In this document: positions 1 through 7,659 of the stretch, one piece after another
Layout of the letters: each line of letters begins with the position of its first letter
Numbering within the stretch: position 1 is the first letter of the stretch
Assembly: GCA_023953845.1 (NCBI GenBank)
Contig: JAMLJC010000001.1
Coordinates: forward strand, 1,860,001 to 1,924,000
Direction: 5' to 3'
DNA length: 64,000 nucleotides
Source of the DNA: Rhizobiaceae bacterium
Lineage (GTDB): Bacteria; Pseudomonadota; Alphaproteobacteria; Rhizobiales; Rhizobiaceae
Notes under the pieces: generated by a model
What the model saw: the letters and a program-made list of their open reading frames with translations, nothing else
What the model was told of the DNA's origin: nothing
The model's database searches: none
Position numbers and translations under genes: made by a program

Positions 1-1
1 G

Positions 2-265
2 GCGGCGGAGCGGATCGCCGTCGGCGCGTGCGTCGATGAAACGCTCGCGGAGACTCGGTCGAAGATCGCCGCGGCCGGTTACGCGCGTGTAGAATATCTT
101 GAATTGCGGGCCGAAGAGGATCTGGCGCAAATACGAACGTTGGATAGGCCGGCGCGCCTTTTGGCGGCGGCTTGGCTTGGCGAGACGCGGCTGATCGACA
201 ATGCAAGGGTTTCTTCGCGTCTTACTTCACGGACAGGACAACAGGCCCGGAGATCGGATCTGTAA
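2..265 (+). CDS. panC: Pantothenate synthetase, C-terminal fragment cut by the window edge
   Basis: An open frame enters from the left edge and ends at TAA. Its 87 residues match the end of pantothenate synthetase, which joins pantoate and beta-alanine with ATP in the cytoplasm: a GYARVEYLELR strand, PARLLAAAWLG and then TRLIDN, the usual end of the family. About 18 residues (ARVSSRLTSRTGQQ and on) follow TRLIDN, slightly longer than usual, so the 3' end may have been altered when neighbouring DNA was joined to it. It overlaps the 3' end of the convergent gene at 222-518 by 44 bases. Whether the rest of the gene is intact cannot be seen here. Identification rests on recalled motifs. Confidence 0.75.
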   Translation, partial: AAERIAVGACVDETLAETRSKIAAAGYARVEYLELRAEEDLAQIRTLDRPARLLAAAWLGETRLIDNARVSSRLTSRTGQQARRSDL

Positions 266-518
266 CGCCCAGTCCGCCCCCCAGATCGACCAGAGCTTCG
301 CGGAAGCTGTTGAGAGTCGCTATCATATGCGCCCGGGCAGCGGCCAGCGCCTCGGCGCTCTCCCATTCCGCGATGATGCAGTAACGTCCGTCGGCGGCTG
401 AAATGATGTTGGCATGACGCAAGCCCGGCCAGTCCTGAGCTATGTTCCGGTGAGCATCAAGGAAGACGTCTTCCATGCCGCTCTTGACCTTGAAGCGCAC
501 AACGTTGAATGCCGTCAC
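222..518 (-). CDS. Small dimeric alpha/beta-barrel (ABM-like) protein
   Basis: A 98-residue protein. The GTG start at 518 is preferred over upstream in-frame codons because GGAGG lies about 7 bases before it and the longer N-terminus looks non-coding. The sequence FNVVRFKVKSGMEDVFLDAHRN, then GLRHANIISAADGRYCIIAEWES and a helix rich in Ala, fits the ferredoxin-like fold of antibiotic biosynthesis monooxygenase (ABM) and stress-responsive barrel proteins, which act as small dimers. No catalytic residues are diagnostic, so a redox or ligand-binding role is inference. It faces the panC fragment tail to tail. The following 209 bases (519-727) hold no gene I can support. Confidence 0.6.
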   Translation of the reverse strand: MTAFNVVRFKVKSGMEDVFLDAHRNIAQDWPGLRHANIISAADGRYCIIAEWESAEALAAARAHMIATLNSFREALVDLGGGLGVTDPISGPVVLSVK

Positions 519-727
519 GACTGCCTCCGCGTTAGATGATTGCAATGATGTCCATGAGCGTTCCCGAAACCGGTCAACGGCACCTGCAACGCGCGCCATC
601 GACGTCTTCGTATGGTGCACAGTATCGAGAACTGGCGTGCTATAGAAGCATTCAGACGCGACGACGGAAATAATTTTGGCGCGCCGGACAGGATGAAACT
701 GGGAACTCGTATGTAATTGTAGCGGCA

Positions 728-1528
728 CTATAATTTCGCGGCACTGATATGAATGCCCGTGCCAACCTCTTCGCTGCCGTTGAGCTGGAGGAGCTGCCAT
801 TGGGCTGGCGGGATAAAATTTTTCGGCGGCAGGATGATCCAACCGTCGTCGTCACCGACGGCGACAAAGTCACCTTTCGCTACGCAGAGCGCCGATAATG
901 CACAGACGAGTGCGGCCCGATCATCGTGGTTGACAATGGCAAGCAGATCTCCCGCCAGTTGCCTGCCCGGAAGGCAGTGCGCAATCAACGACGCTAGAAC
1001 GCCGTCCGTCGCGAGGTGCCGGTAAAACGTGTCGGAGCGGTCGGCTCTATGCGCCGCGAGACGCTCTGGGTCCGCAATCATCATACCGAGGAACGAACTC
1101 GGAAACGCCTCCACCAATGCTTTTTCGTCGATGGCAACCCCATGTCGCGCGGAACTCAGGACGGCGTGCCTGACGATGTGCCCGACGCACACGTTGGCAT
1201 GAAGGTTCAAGAGCTTGCCGACCGGCGCGCTGGATTGACCGGGCTTGCCGATGAGCGGGCGTAGACGCCGCGTCAGCATCCGCTCTGCTGCCCGGTAGCG
1301 GCCGATGATCTCGAAGCCGCGCTTTATGGGGCCATCAAAAGCAGCCGCCAATACGGGCTGCCCACGCGCGAGCCTTGCGATGGTCTGTTCTCTCTCAGGT
1401 TCGACTGCCCGGAAACGCGCGATCGTCCACGACACTGTTGTGAGCGACCATTCCAGCCTGCAGATGGCGCTTGACCGCCTGACAGGCGAACATCCTACGT
1501 CGATACCTATAACCGCCCCGCTCTCCAA
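728..1528 (-). CDS. DUF429 family protein (RNase H-like fold)
   Basis: A 266-residue protein beginning at a TTG that has AAGGAG six bases upstream. The N-terminus AVIGIDVG is the first strand with the conserved Asp of DUF429, a family predicted to have an RNase H-like nuclease fold. Further in are AAAFDGPI, a second typical acidic strand, and EAFPSSFLGMM near residue 145, also characteristic of the family. It is the last gene of a four-gene minus-strand operon, starting 17 bases after the stop of the gene at 1546-2460. Biological role is unknown for the family. In this company of nuclease-like proteins a nucleic-acid processing or defence role is a reasonable inference. Confidence 0.65.
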   Translation of the reverse strand: MESGAVIGIDVGCSPVRRSSAICRLEWSLTTVSWTIARFRAVEPEREQTIARLARGQPVLAAAFDGPIKRGFEIIGRYRAAERMLTRRLRPLIGKPGQSSAPVGKLLNLHANVCVGHIVRHAVLSSARHGVAIDEKALVEAFPSSFLGMMIADPERLAAHRADRSDTFYRHLATDGVLASLIAHCLPGRQLAGDLLAIVNHDDRAALVCALSALCVAKGDFVAVGDDDGWIILPPKNFIPPAQWQLLQLNGSEEVGTGIHISAAKL

Positions 1529-1545
1529 TAGCTCTCCTTGCCGAC

Positions 1546-2460
1546 CTACCCGGCTTCACTGTCATCGGACGGATTGGCTGATACGAAAGTGACACGCCAG
1601 CGGCTCACCGGTACAGGCCCATCATGCCCGCTTGGTTCGCGATAGCGCGGTATCATCGCGCGCACATCGTCGGGGATTGATTGAGATATCTCAGGTACAG
1701 GTGGCGCATCCTCAACTCCGCCCTGCAGCCTCTCAGCAAGTCGGTTCCGCACTTCAATCGGCGTAGGCGGGATCGCAAATCCGATTGCTCGGCGGCCGCC
1801 CGACGTTACGGCATAAATAGGCCCCGGTGGGCTGCCGGGAGCCAGGGCGAACGGTGGCACAGGCAGAATAGTTGGCGGACAGAAAATATCACTCAACGGG
1901 AAAATGTGAGGGGAAATCACGCGCAAGCTTTTGTTGCTGGTGCGTAGCGGGCGGGTACTAGCTGCTTTTACAAGCCGCTCGATCAAGTAGCCGTCGACTA
2001 AGTTGACGCCCGCCACTTTGGATACACGGTCCTTGCGTGCGAGCATGCAGGTATGGGCCGGGTGATAAAGGATATACAGCGGATAGGTTGCCGATCCGGG
2101 CGCGCGGGCGGTATCGCAAAGGGTTTCGGCCTGCAGCTTGGTACCTTTGCCGGACGTATGCAGTAGCTCTCGATAGGCGTGGCGCGTCCATTTTTCCCCG
2201 TCACCATAAGCCTGCTTCGCCTGCAGCAAGATGCGGAAAAACGTCCCGTCCGTCTGGTTGACGAAGTTCCATTCCATGTCCGCCCCGGTGACGGGCTCGT
2301 CGGGGAATTCGACGATCACCCTGCCGCTCCCAGCCGTGATGAGGCTTCCCATCAACAGGTCAGTTACCGTCTCTTCACGGAACCGGCGGCGCAGATGGCG
2401 TCCACGCTCCAGGAAGCTCTCTACGAAAGCCGGAAATTGGTGAGCAAGATAGCAAAGCAT
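1546..2460 (-). CDS. Predicted PD-(D/E)XK-type nuclease-like protein (possibly DUF6615)
   Basis: A 304-residue protein with no named function. Residues 29-33 (EETVT), a strand RVIVEF near 47-52, then GADMEW at 59-64 and ILLQAKQAY at 78-85 give the spacing E ... D-x-E ... QAK of a PD-(D/E)XK restriction-type nuclease core, with D61, E63 and K82 as candidate metal/catalytic residues. The middle (LYILYHP) continues as an alpha/beta domain. The C-terminal third is proline-rich and probably flexible. I recall similar proteins named DUF6615, but that is memory, not a search. It starts 8 bases after the stop of the preceding gene, so it is part of the same operon as the HNH, HhH-like and DUF429 genes. 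Confidence 0.55.
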   Translation of the reverse strand: MLCYLAHQFPAFVESFLERGRHLRRRFREETVTDLLMGSLITAGSGRVIVEFPDEPVTGADMEWNFVNQTDGTFFRILLQAKQAYGDGEKWTRHAYRELLHTSGKGTKLQAETLCDTARAPGSATYPLYILYHPAHTCMLARKDRVSKVAGVNLVDGYLIERLVKAASTRPLRTSNKSLRVISPHIFPLSDIFCPPTILPVPPFALAPGSPPGPIYAVTSGGRRAIGFAIPPTPIEVRNRLAERLQGGVEDAPPVPEISQSIPDDVRAMIPRYREPSGHDGPVPVSRWRVTFVSANPSDDSEAG

Positions 2461-2468
2461 AGATCGGA

Positions 2469-3008
2469 CTATTTCTGTGGCGGGCGTTGTCGACGTTGAC
2501 GGCGAGGCAACTTCTTCTTGTCAGCACTCCATAGCGCGCGATCGAGCGTACGCATCGTCACGCCCTCGTCCCTCGCTTTGTCCCGACACAGCGCCCCGTA
2601 CGCCAGCCATCTCTCAAACGTATAGTAAGTTGAGCCCCCAACAGAATTCATCGCCCTAACGTCAAGAATGGGATACTGCCCAGGAAAGGCAAAGTGAAGA
2701 ATGACGCTGGCCATCGGCCAATCAACACCGCGTAACGCGAGGAGCGCCCCGATTTTGAGACGCTCCCCCTTCGCCGAAAAGGCGACGCGGGATATTTCCT
2801 CAACATCCTCCGCGCTATTCTCGCTCACCAGACTCCGTGTGCGGCCGCCGCGCCACTTCCAGCGCGCCACTGCCTGTAAATCTTCCAGCGTCATCGATCC
2901 CCGGGTTTGGGCTTCCTTCATTCGTTGGCCCAAAGCCGCGTCGTCAGCAAAATACTTGTAAGACGCGGCGAGCGCTTCTATCTCGGTTTTGGTCAAGGCG
3001 ATCTGCAA
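2469..3008 (-). CDS. HhH DNA-glycosylase-like small protein
   Basis: A 179-residue protein of unknown function. It starts at TTG with AAGGAGGA directly upstream, which decides the start. Residues around 88-122 read LLALRGVDWPMASVILHF, then QYPILDVRAM. This resembles the helix-hairpin-helix plus catalytic Asp region of the endonuclease III/MutY superfamily (L-x-GVG-x-x-x-A, then D after a short loop). There is no iron-sulphur cysteine cluster and the protein is shorter than EndoIII. The C-terminus is strongly basic (KKKLPRRQRRQR). It lies 9 bases downstream of the HNH gene and 8 bases upstream of the PD-(D/E)XK-like gene. Assignment to the HhH fold is inferred from pattern only. Confidence 0.5.
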   Translation of the reverse strand: MQIALTKTEIEALAASYKYFADDAALGQRMKEAQTRGSMTLEDLQAVARWKWRGGRTRSLVSENSAEDVEEISRVAFSAKGERLKIGALLALRGVDWPMASVILHFAFPGQYPILDVRAMNSVGGSTYYTFERWLAYGALCRDKARDEGVTMRTLDRALWSADKKKLPRRQRRQRPPQK

Positions 3009-3017
3009 AATTCCTCC

Positions 3018-4166
3018 TTAGCAATAGTCGTCAATCGTCTCGCCATAGTGCTCATGCGGCGTGCCAATAGCCATGCAGTGAGCCTTCATGGCGCTGGCCT
3101 CCTCGAAGAACATCCCGCCTGATTCATGGCAGAACAATCGTCCTTCGATGTAAACCTTGGCGCGCGTCCAACCCTTAACGCTGTTCGGCGGCGCGCTGCA
3201 CACGACCGACATCACGTTGTCAGGACCGATGCCCGCCTCTACCACGAGGTTCTCGCCGTAGCGGCTGCGCGTGAACACCGCTCCAGGCGACAGCCGCCCG
3301 AGATAATCCGCAAGCGCCTCATCTCCGACTTCCGCCGGACATTGCGGAAATTCAGTGGGCGTGCGCCACTTGCGCTGAAACGCGCTCTCTGTGAGCGAAG
3401 GCGTATCAAGCGGCTCCGGCTCGAAGATAGGACTTTTCGTCACCGCGCCCGGTATCCGCACTTCACGTTCTGCGACCGGAAACGCGAAGGCCGGCACCTC
3501 CTGTGCTTCCCGCTGCGCGGCCGTCAGCTGCGCCTCATCAACCGGCAACGCAGGCCGTGCCGGCGCAAACACCCAATCATCGAGCTTCCCGCCTTTCCCG
3601 TTCTGCGCGGTCTGCGCCCACGCCAGCAGGCGCTGCCGGCTCACTTCCGCCTGCTCCTTCGTGACGACGCGCATCCATTCCCACTGTGGAATGGTGCTGG
3701 CGCCGGGATTGGCGAAGAACGCTTCGAGCGAGCCATAGGCCAGCTCGATCCTTGCCCGCGTGATCGGGTTCAATAGGATGTTTTCGAGCCGCGTCACCCA
3801 GCGCAGATTGTCCGGCCGGTTATTGAGGCGGTTCGTGTCGATATGATCCACGACATGCTCTGCTGACGGACAGGCGCCGTGGAAGGCCGTGGCAACGATG
3901 CGGTGAACGACGTGCCCCGCGATTTCGAAATACCCCGAGTGCCGGTTCAGGCCGCCGAACGTCCAAACCTCATCAAGCGGTCTGCGCCGCCGGCCACCCG
4001 CCCGCGCGCAGCGATAAACCGCGCCATTGTCGCGCACGCGGTACAGCTCGTCTTGAAACGCAGCTTGGACTTCCTTCTCAAAAACGAGAAGCACCTCAGA
4101 AAGAGGCGGCTGCGCGGCACTTGCGTCCAGGGCCGGCATCCGCACAAAGGAATCCGTGTCGTGCAT
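3018..4166 (-). CDS. HNH endonuclease domain protein
   Basis: A 382-residue protein with GGAGGCG shortly before its ATG. Residues about 77-130 form an HNH_3-type nuclease module: a beta region HSGYFEIAG, then VHRIVATAFHG, the core VDHIDTNRLNNRPDNLRWVT (H108, N116, N120) and LENIL. Such modules cut DNA with a single metal ion. Residues 130-260 are a linker. The last ~100 residues form a separate domain (DEALADYLGRLSPGAVFTRSRYG ... VKGWTRAKVYIEGRLF) that I do not recognise and that could recognise a target. It is the first gene of a four-gene operon ending with DUF429. The 187 bases before it (4167-4353) contain no supportable gene and should carry the operon promoter. Confidence 0.7.
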   Translation of the reverse strand: MHDTDSFVRMPALDASAAQPPLSEVLLVFEKEVQAAFQDELYRVRDNGAVYRCARAGGRRRRPLDEVWTFGGLNRHSGYFEIAGHVVHRIVATAFHGACPSAEHVVDHIDTNRLNNRPDNLRWVTRLENILLNPITRARIELAYGSLEAFFANPGASTIPQWEWMRVVTKEQAEVSRQRLLAWAQTAQNGKGGKLDDWVFAPARPALPVDEAQLTAAQREAQEVPAFAFPVAEREVRIPGAVTKSPIFEPEPLDTPSLTESAFQRKWRTPTEFPQCPAEVGDEALADYLGRLSPGAVFTRSRYGENLVVEAGIGPDNVMSVVCSAPPNSVKGWTRAKVYIEGRLFCHESGGMFFEEASAMKAHCMAIGTPHEHYGETIDDYC

Positions 4167-4353
4167 GGCACGCCTCCATAGATTGTTTGCGGGATTTCAT
4201 CAGCCTGACCAGTACATACTGGCGCTGGGTTGTTGATGGCCGCAATATTCGAGGTGCCAGGCGCAGCCTTATGCTCACATGCACCCACGAATACTGCCCG
4301 GCGGCCTCGCTGCTGTCAACGGCGCACGGTCGCCGCGCAAGACAGAGCTGAAC

Positions 4354-5065
4354 TCAGTTATTTTCGATAATTCGTAGCATGTGCGCAGCACGCGTCTCGA
4401 TCACAGCGCGAACCGCACCAAGAATTCCATGAGCTATGCCTGTATCCCCAAACTCGGCCAGAAGCCCGTCCGCCTCCTTCCCGATACGTCCAGCAAAATC
4501 AGCGATGTCCTTGACCAACAAACGCTGCGCACCGCGCGTCTCGGGAACAAGCGTCAGCCAGTGTTTCGACTGGATGGTGTCAGGGACCGCCCGCCCGCCA
4601 ATCGCCATGGCTTGTTTCTTCGCGAGTCGCGGATGTATGAAAGGCTTCAGGATATGCGTGGTCGGGCGCCCGCCTTTGGCGAGCCCGATGGCATCGCCCT
4701 CCACGCAGACAGCGATTTTGTCCTGCGCGCCGGCGAGCGAAAGCCGCACCCCTTCCTCACCGCCGAGCAAAGGACGCTCGCGCAGCTTGCCGAGGATTTC
4801 TTCAAGGCGGGGCTGGCTCAAAATTTCGATGCCGTCATCGTCGGACGAGGGCGGTGCCTCACCAGCCGGATAGAGCGATAAGGCACCGGCGCATTCGCCG
4901 CCGATCACTTCCAGCAGCCCGAAAGCGTTGCCCGCCGAGATTCCTAGCGCACCCGCCAGACGCTGGCGCGCCCCTTCATCCGGCAGCAGGCCGGAGAAGA
5001 AGGGGCGAACAACCCTATCCGCGTAGGGGGCTTCCTGCAGTGGCATCGAAAAAGAAATGGCGCGC
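4354..5065 (-). pseudogene. hipA-type toxin kinase remnant with internal deletion
   Basis: The translated frame matches HipA serine/threonine kinase toxins in two separate blocks. Block one is the N-terminal region: AISFSMPLQEAPYADRVVRPFFSGLLP, then GNAFGLLEVIGGECAGALSLYP and GVRLSLAGAQDKIAV, ending at THILKP. Block two is the C-terminus: KKQAMAIGG, SKHWLTLV and a final helical stretch. The kinase core that should lie between them (ATP-binding and HGN-type catalytic segments, roughly 150-200 residues) is missing at about 4632-4642 without loss of frame. The first ~50 residues are also missing because transposase sequence abuts at about 5065. HipA normally pairs with a HipB antitoxin, and none is visible. 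The product cannot be an active kinase. Confidence 0.75.
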
Positions 5066-5345
5066 GGGTCTCGCCGACAGGGCTTACGACAGTGACGCCT
5101 TGCGCGAAGAGATGGACGGGCGCGGTGCATGGGCCAATGTCCGCGCCATGCCCAACAGGGTCAAAACCTTCGCCTTCAGCGCCTGGCTCTACCGCCAACG
5201 CAACGCCGTCGAGCGCTTCTTCAACAAACTCAAACACTTCAGGGCCGTCGCCACCCGCTACGACAAACGGGACGACAACTTCCTCGCATCAGTCCAGCTC
5301 GCTTCAATCCGCATCTGGTTGCGAAGTTATGAGTCGGTCACCTAG
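5066..5345 (+). pseudogene. IS5-family transposase, 3' fragment
   Basis: The plus frame from about 5066 reads LADRAYDSDALREEM, then NAVERFFNKLKHFRAVATRYDK, NFLASVQLASIRIWLR and a stop at 5343-5345. This is the C-terminal third of an IS5-family DDE transposase, including the YREK-like region with the catalytic Glu of VERFFNKLK. The front two thirds are absent, so it is a dead remnant. Its left junction coincides with loss of the hipA 5' end. Its right end touches the stop codon of the convergent ABC ATPase gene, whose TAG lies at 5342-5344. No complete terminal repeats could be paired. Confidence 0.75.
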
Positions 5346-7171
5346 AGAAAACCGAAACGCCCTTCGGCAGGATTTCGGGTGAACACCGTCATAGTCAGGT
5401 CCTTTTCGAACACCGCGGGCGGATGCTGGTTTTCTATGATAATGACCTGGCTGTCACTGCCGTGATGTTGAATGAGGTATTTGTAGAACCGCTCCTTTAG
5501 GTCAGTGCCTTGAAGGGCCTGATCCTCATCCCCTTCCGGCTGGAAGTAGGCCAGCAGCGGGGAGTCGAGCACCACGAATCCCGGATGCGGCAGGGAATGC
5601 TCTTGGCAGTATTCAAGGAGCGCGAGGGTAACGGCCGTATGTGTGATCGCCCGGAGCCCTTTTCCTCTGCTACCTCTGGGTTTGCCATCAATCACAAAAT
5701 CGCTGGTCGCCTTATCGAAGTGAACATGACATTCACCGGGAAAATTCCAAGCTTTAAGGATCGTCTCAATCTTAAGTGACAAAGCGTGCGAAACCGAATC
5801 GGGAATGCCCGCGGCAACCTGCTTCTTTTCTTCAGGCGAATCGTCCATCTCCAAAATCGTCTTCTTGCGCTGTTCAAGCTTATCAAGTCGGTCGTATAGG
5901 CTGATCGCCTTCTGGACGCTGGCACGCTTTTCTACCAAGGTCGCAAACGCTCCGCGCGCATCGCCAACTTGCGGAGAAACCGTTTCGCGAATCTCAGCGT
6001 CCAGAGATTCGTACTCCTGTATTATTTCCGCAAGCTGAGACGAAAGGCCCCCGCGTTCACCTTGAAGATCCTTCACTGTGTCATGCAGCTCAGCATTGAG
6101 TTTCTCAATTTTCGCAATTTCTGCTGCCGCCGCCTGAACGATCGCGTCGACATCCCCGTCGCAGTCGTCATCGAGGTGCTGCGCCTCTGGCGAAGCGCCG
6201 CAAAGAGGGCAAGGCGCCTGCTGCACATGAACGAACATCGAACCGCTCTCCTCAATCGCGGCGAGGCGCTTGGTATCGACTTCGTAGTGCTCTCGCAGAA
6301 GGTCAAAGCGCGCCAGAAGTTCCTCTATCTCCGTAAGCCGGCCTTCAATGGCGCTACGCTGCTGAAGCAAATCACGTCGGGCAGCGAGTCGCTGATTAAG
6401 CTCCTCTTGCGCAGATACTAACCCCTCGCGCTGCGATTCGATCGAGCCCTCCAACCGCTCCAACTGATCTGACAGGTCAGCCCGATCCAGACCAGCATCG
6501 GCAATATCGCTCGCGAGGTCGGCAATCAGTTCGTCGATCAAGGCAACCTGTTGAGAATTGTCCTTTTCAGAAGAAGCGCCGGCTGAAACGACATTTGAAT
6601 CGTCCACGCCTGTAAGCAACAATTTGACTGTCGCAAGCTCTGGGGTCTTGAGCGTGAACTGTCCGCCCCAGAAAGGCGAACCTGACTGCTGAATTTCCCC
6701 CTCCTGCACGATTACGAGGCGAGCAAGATTGCGAAAGCTCAGGCTCTGCGTTGTTCCCTTCGTGCTGCTCTTGAGGATACGTTTGCCAAGCAAACCGATC
6801 TTTCCCAACAGGAAACCAGAAACATTATCAGTACGATCATGCGCATGGCTTTGCTTCAGGATTGTCGGTTCTGCACCTTTGATGTTGAGGTCTGTCAGCT
6901 TGAAATCGCCGCCGGACGTTGCTCTTTGGAGCAGCCAATTCTCGCCAAGACTGGTCGCCAGCTCCAATGCGGCTTCGCCATATCCGGCGCGCTCAGGAAT
7001 CTCCTTAAGGGTTGAACCACCAAGCATGAAATCGATGGATTCAGCCAAGAAAGATTTGCCGGTATCAGACGCGCCGCAGATGACGTTGACGCCTGGGTTG
7101 AATTCGACATCCGCGCGCTTCTTCGGACCGGAGAAGGCAATCTTCCGAAGTTGAAGGTAACTGTCGGTCAT
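5342..7171 (-). CDS. ABC-three-component (ABC-3C) system ATPase with zinc hook, RecF/SMC-like
   Basis: A 609-residue ATPase. The ATG at 7171 overlaps the upstream stop codon as ATGA, so it is preferred over the start 14 codons earlier. Residues 33-40 are the Walker A motif GASDTGKS. Two coiled-coil arms flank a zinc-hook motif CPLCGAS near residue 321. A signature-like GKGLRAITHT lies near 505 and the Walker B strand HPGFVVLDSP near 534. This layout matches the DUF3732/ABC-3C ATPases described by Aravind and colleagues, thought to act on DNA in defence systems. It is the last gene of the operon and appears complete, its stop touching the IS5 remnant. Biochemical target is unknown. Confidence 0.8.
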   Translation of the reverse strand: MTDSYLQLRKIAFSGPKKRADVEFNPGVNVICGASDTGKSFLAESIDFMLGGSTLKEIPERAGYGEAALELATSLGENWLLQRATSGGDFKLTDLNIKGAEPTILKQSHAHDRTDNVSGFLLGKIGLLGKRILKSSTKGTTQSLSFRNLARLVIVQEGEIQQSGSPFWGGQFTLKTPELATVKLLLTGVDDSNVVSAGASSEKDNSQQVALIDELIADLASDIADAGLDRADLSDQLERLEGSIESQREGLVSAQEELNQRLAARRDLLQQRSAIEGRLTEIEELLARFDLLREHYEVDTKRLAAIEESGSMFVHVQQAPCPLCGASPEAQHLDDDCDGDVDAIVQAAAAEIAKIEKLNAELHDTVKDLQGERGGLSSQLAEIIQEYESLDAEIRETVSPQVGDARGAFATLVEKRASVQKAISLYDRLDKLEQRKKTILEMDDSPEEKKQVAAGIPDSVSHALSLKIETILKAWNFPGECHVHFDKATSDFVIDGKPRGSRGKGLRAITHTAVTLALLEYCQEHSLPHPGFVVLDSPLLAYFQPEGDEDQALQGTDLKERFYKYLIQHHGSDSQVIIIENQHPPAVFEKDLTMTVFTRNPAEGRFGFL

Positions 7172-7659
7172 GACCCCAGCCCTCTTTGTGTTGGCTGGAA
7201 CTGGCTTGTCCACCGGTCGAAGAAGCTTTGTGTGATGCCGCGGATTTCCTCGGTGGAAGCCCCTTCAAAGTGTGCGGCTGCCCACTCGGCACGGTCCTTC
7301 AGACGCATTGCATATTCTGTGGTGAGCGAAGCGAGGAACGGCGCTGCGCCTTCTCCGGCCATATAGCTGATGCCTTCACTCGTCGGGAGCCGCTGGACTA
7401 GGCCGCGGCTCATCATCAACATCAGCCCCTTTTCAATCAGCCCACGTCGCACGAGTAACTCACCGGCACGAAGGGGCAGTGGCGCGTGAAGGCTTTCGGG
7501 TCCGCCAGCATCGCTGGAGTGGACGACGAGATAATCCATTTCGATCAATCTTTGAAGATCGAAGGCCGCCGGATAAGCTGCCACCAGAATCGCGAGAGAC
7601 CGAACCCCTGTCTCTAGCGGACTGTTAAACGGTGTGTGACGGATGCTGTCAGACATCAT
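7168..7659 (-). CDS. ABC-3C system middle component (MC2-like)
   Basis: A 163-residue protein placed between the effector-like gene and the ATPase, overlapping the first by 11 bases and the second by 4. Its sequence (VRSLAILVAAYPAAFDLQRLIEMDYLVVHSSD, GELLVRRGLIEKGLMLMMSRGLVQRL, ISYMAGEGAAPFLASL) suggests a winged-helix-like domain followed by helices, as proposed for the middle components of ABC-3C systems. These are thought to bridge the ATPase and the effector. No catalytic motif is visible. Position, size and tight coupling are the strongest evidence. The MC2 subclass is my recollection and needs a profile search. Confidence 0.7.
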   Translation of the reverse strand: MMSDSIRHTPFNSPLETGVRSLAILVAAYPAAFDLQRLIEMDYLVVHSSDAGGPESLHAPLPLRAGELLVRRGLIEKGLMLMMSRGLVQRLPTSEGISYMAGEGAAPFLASLTTEYAMRLKDRAEWAAAHFEGASTEEIRGITQSFFDRWTSQFQPTQRGLGS

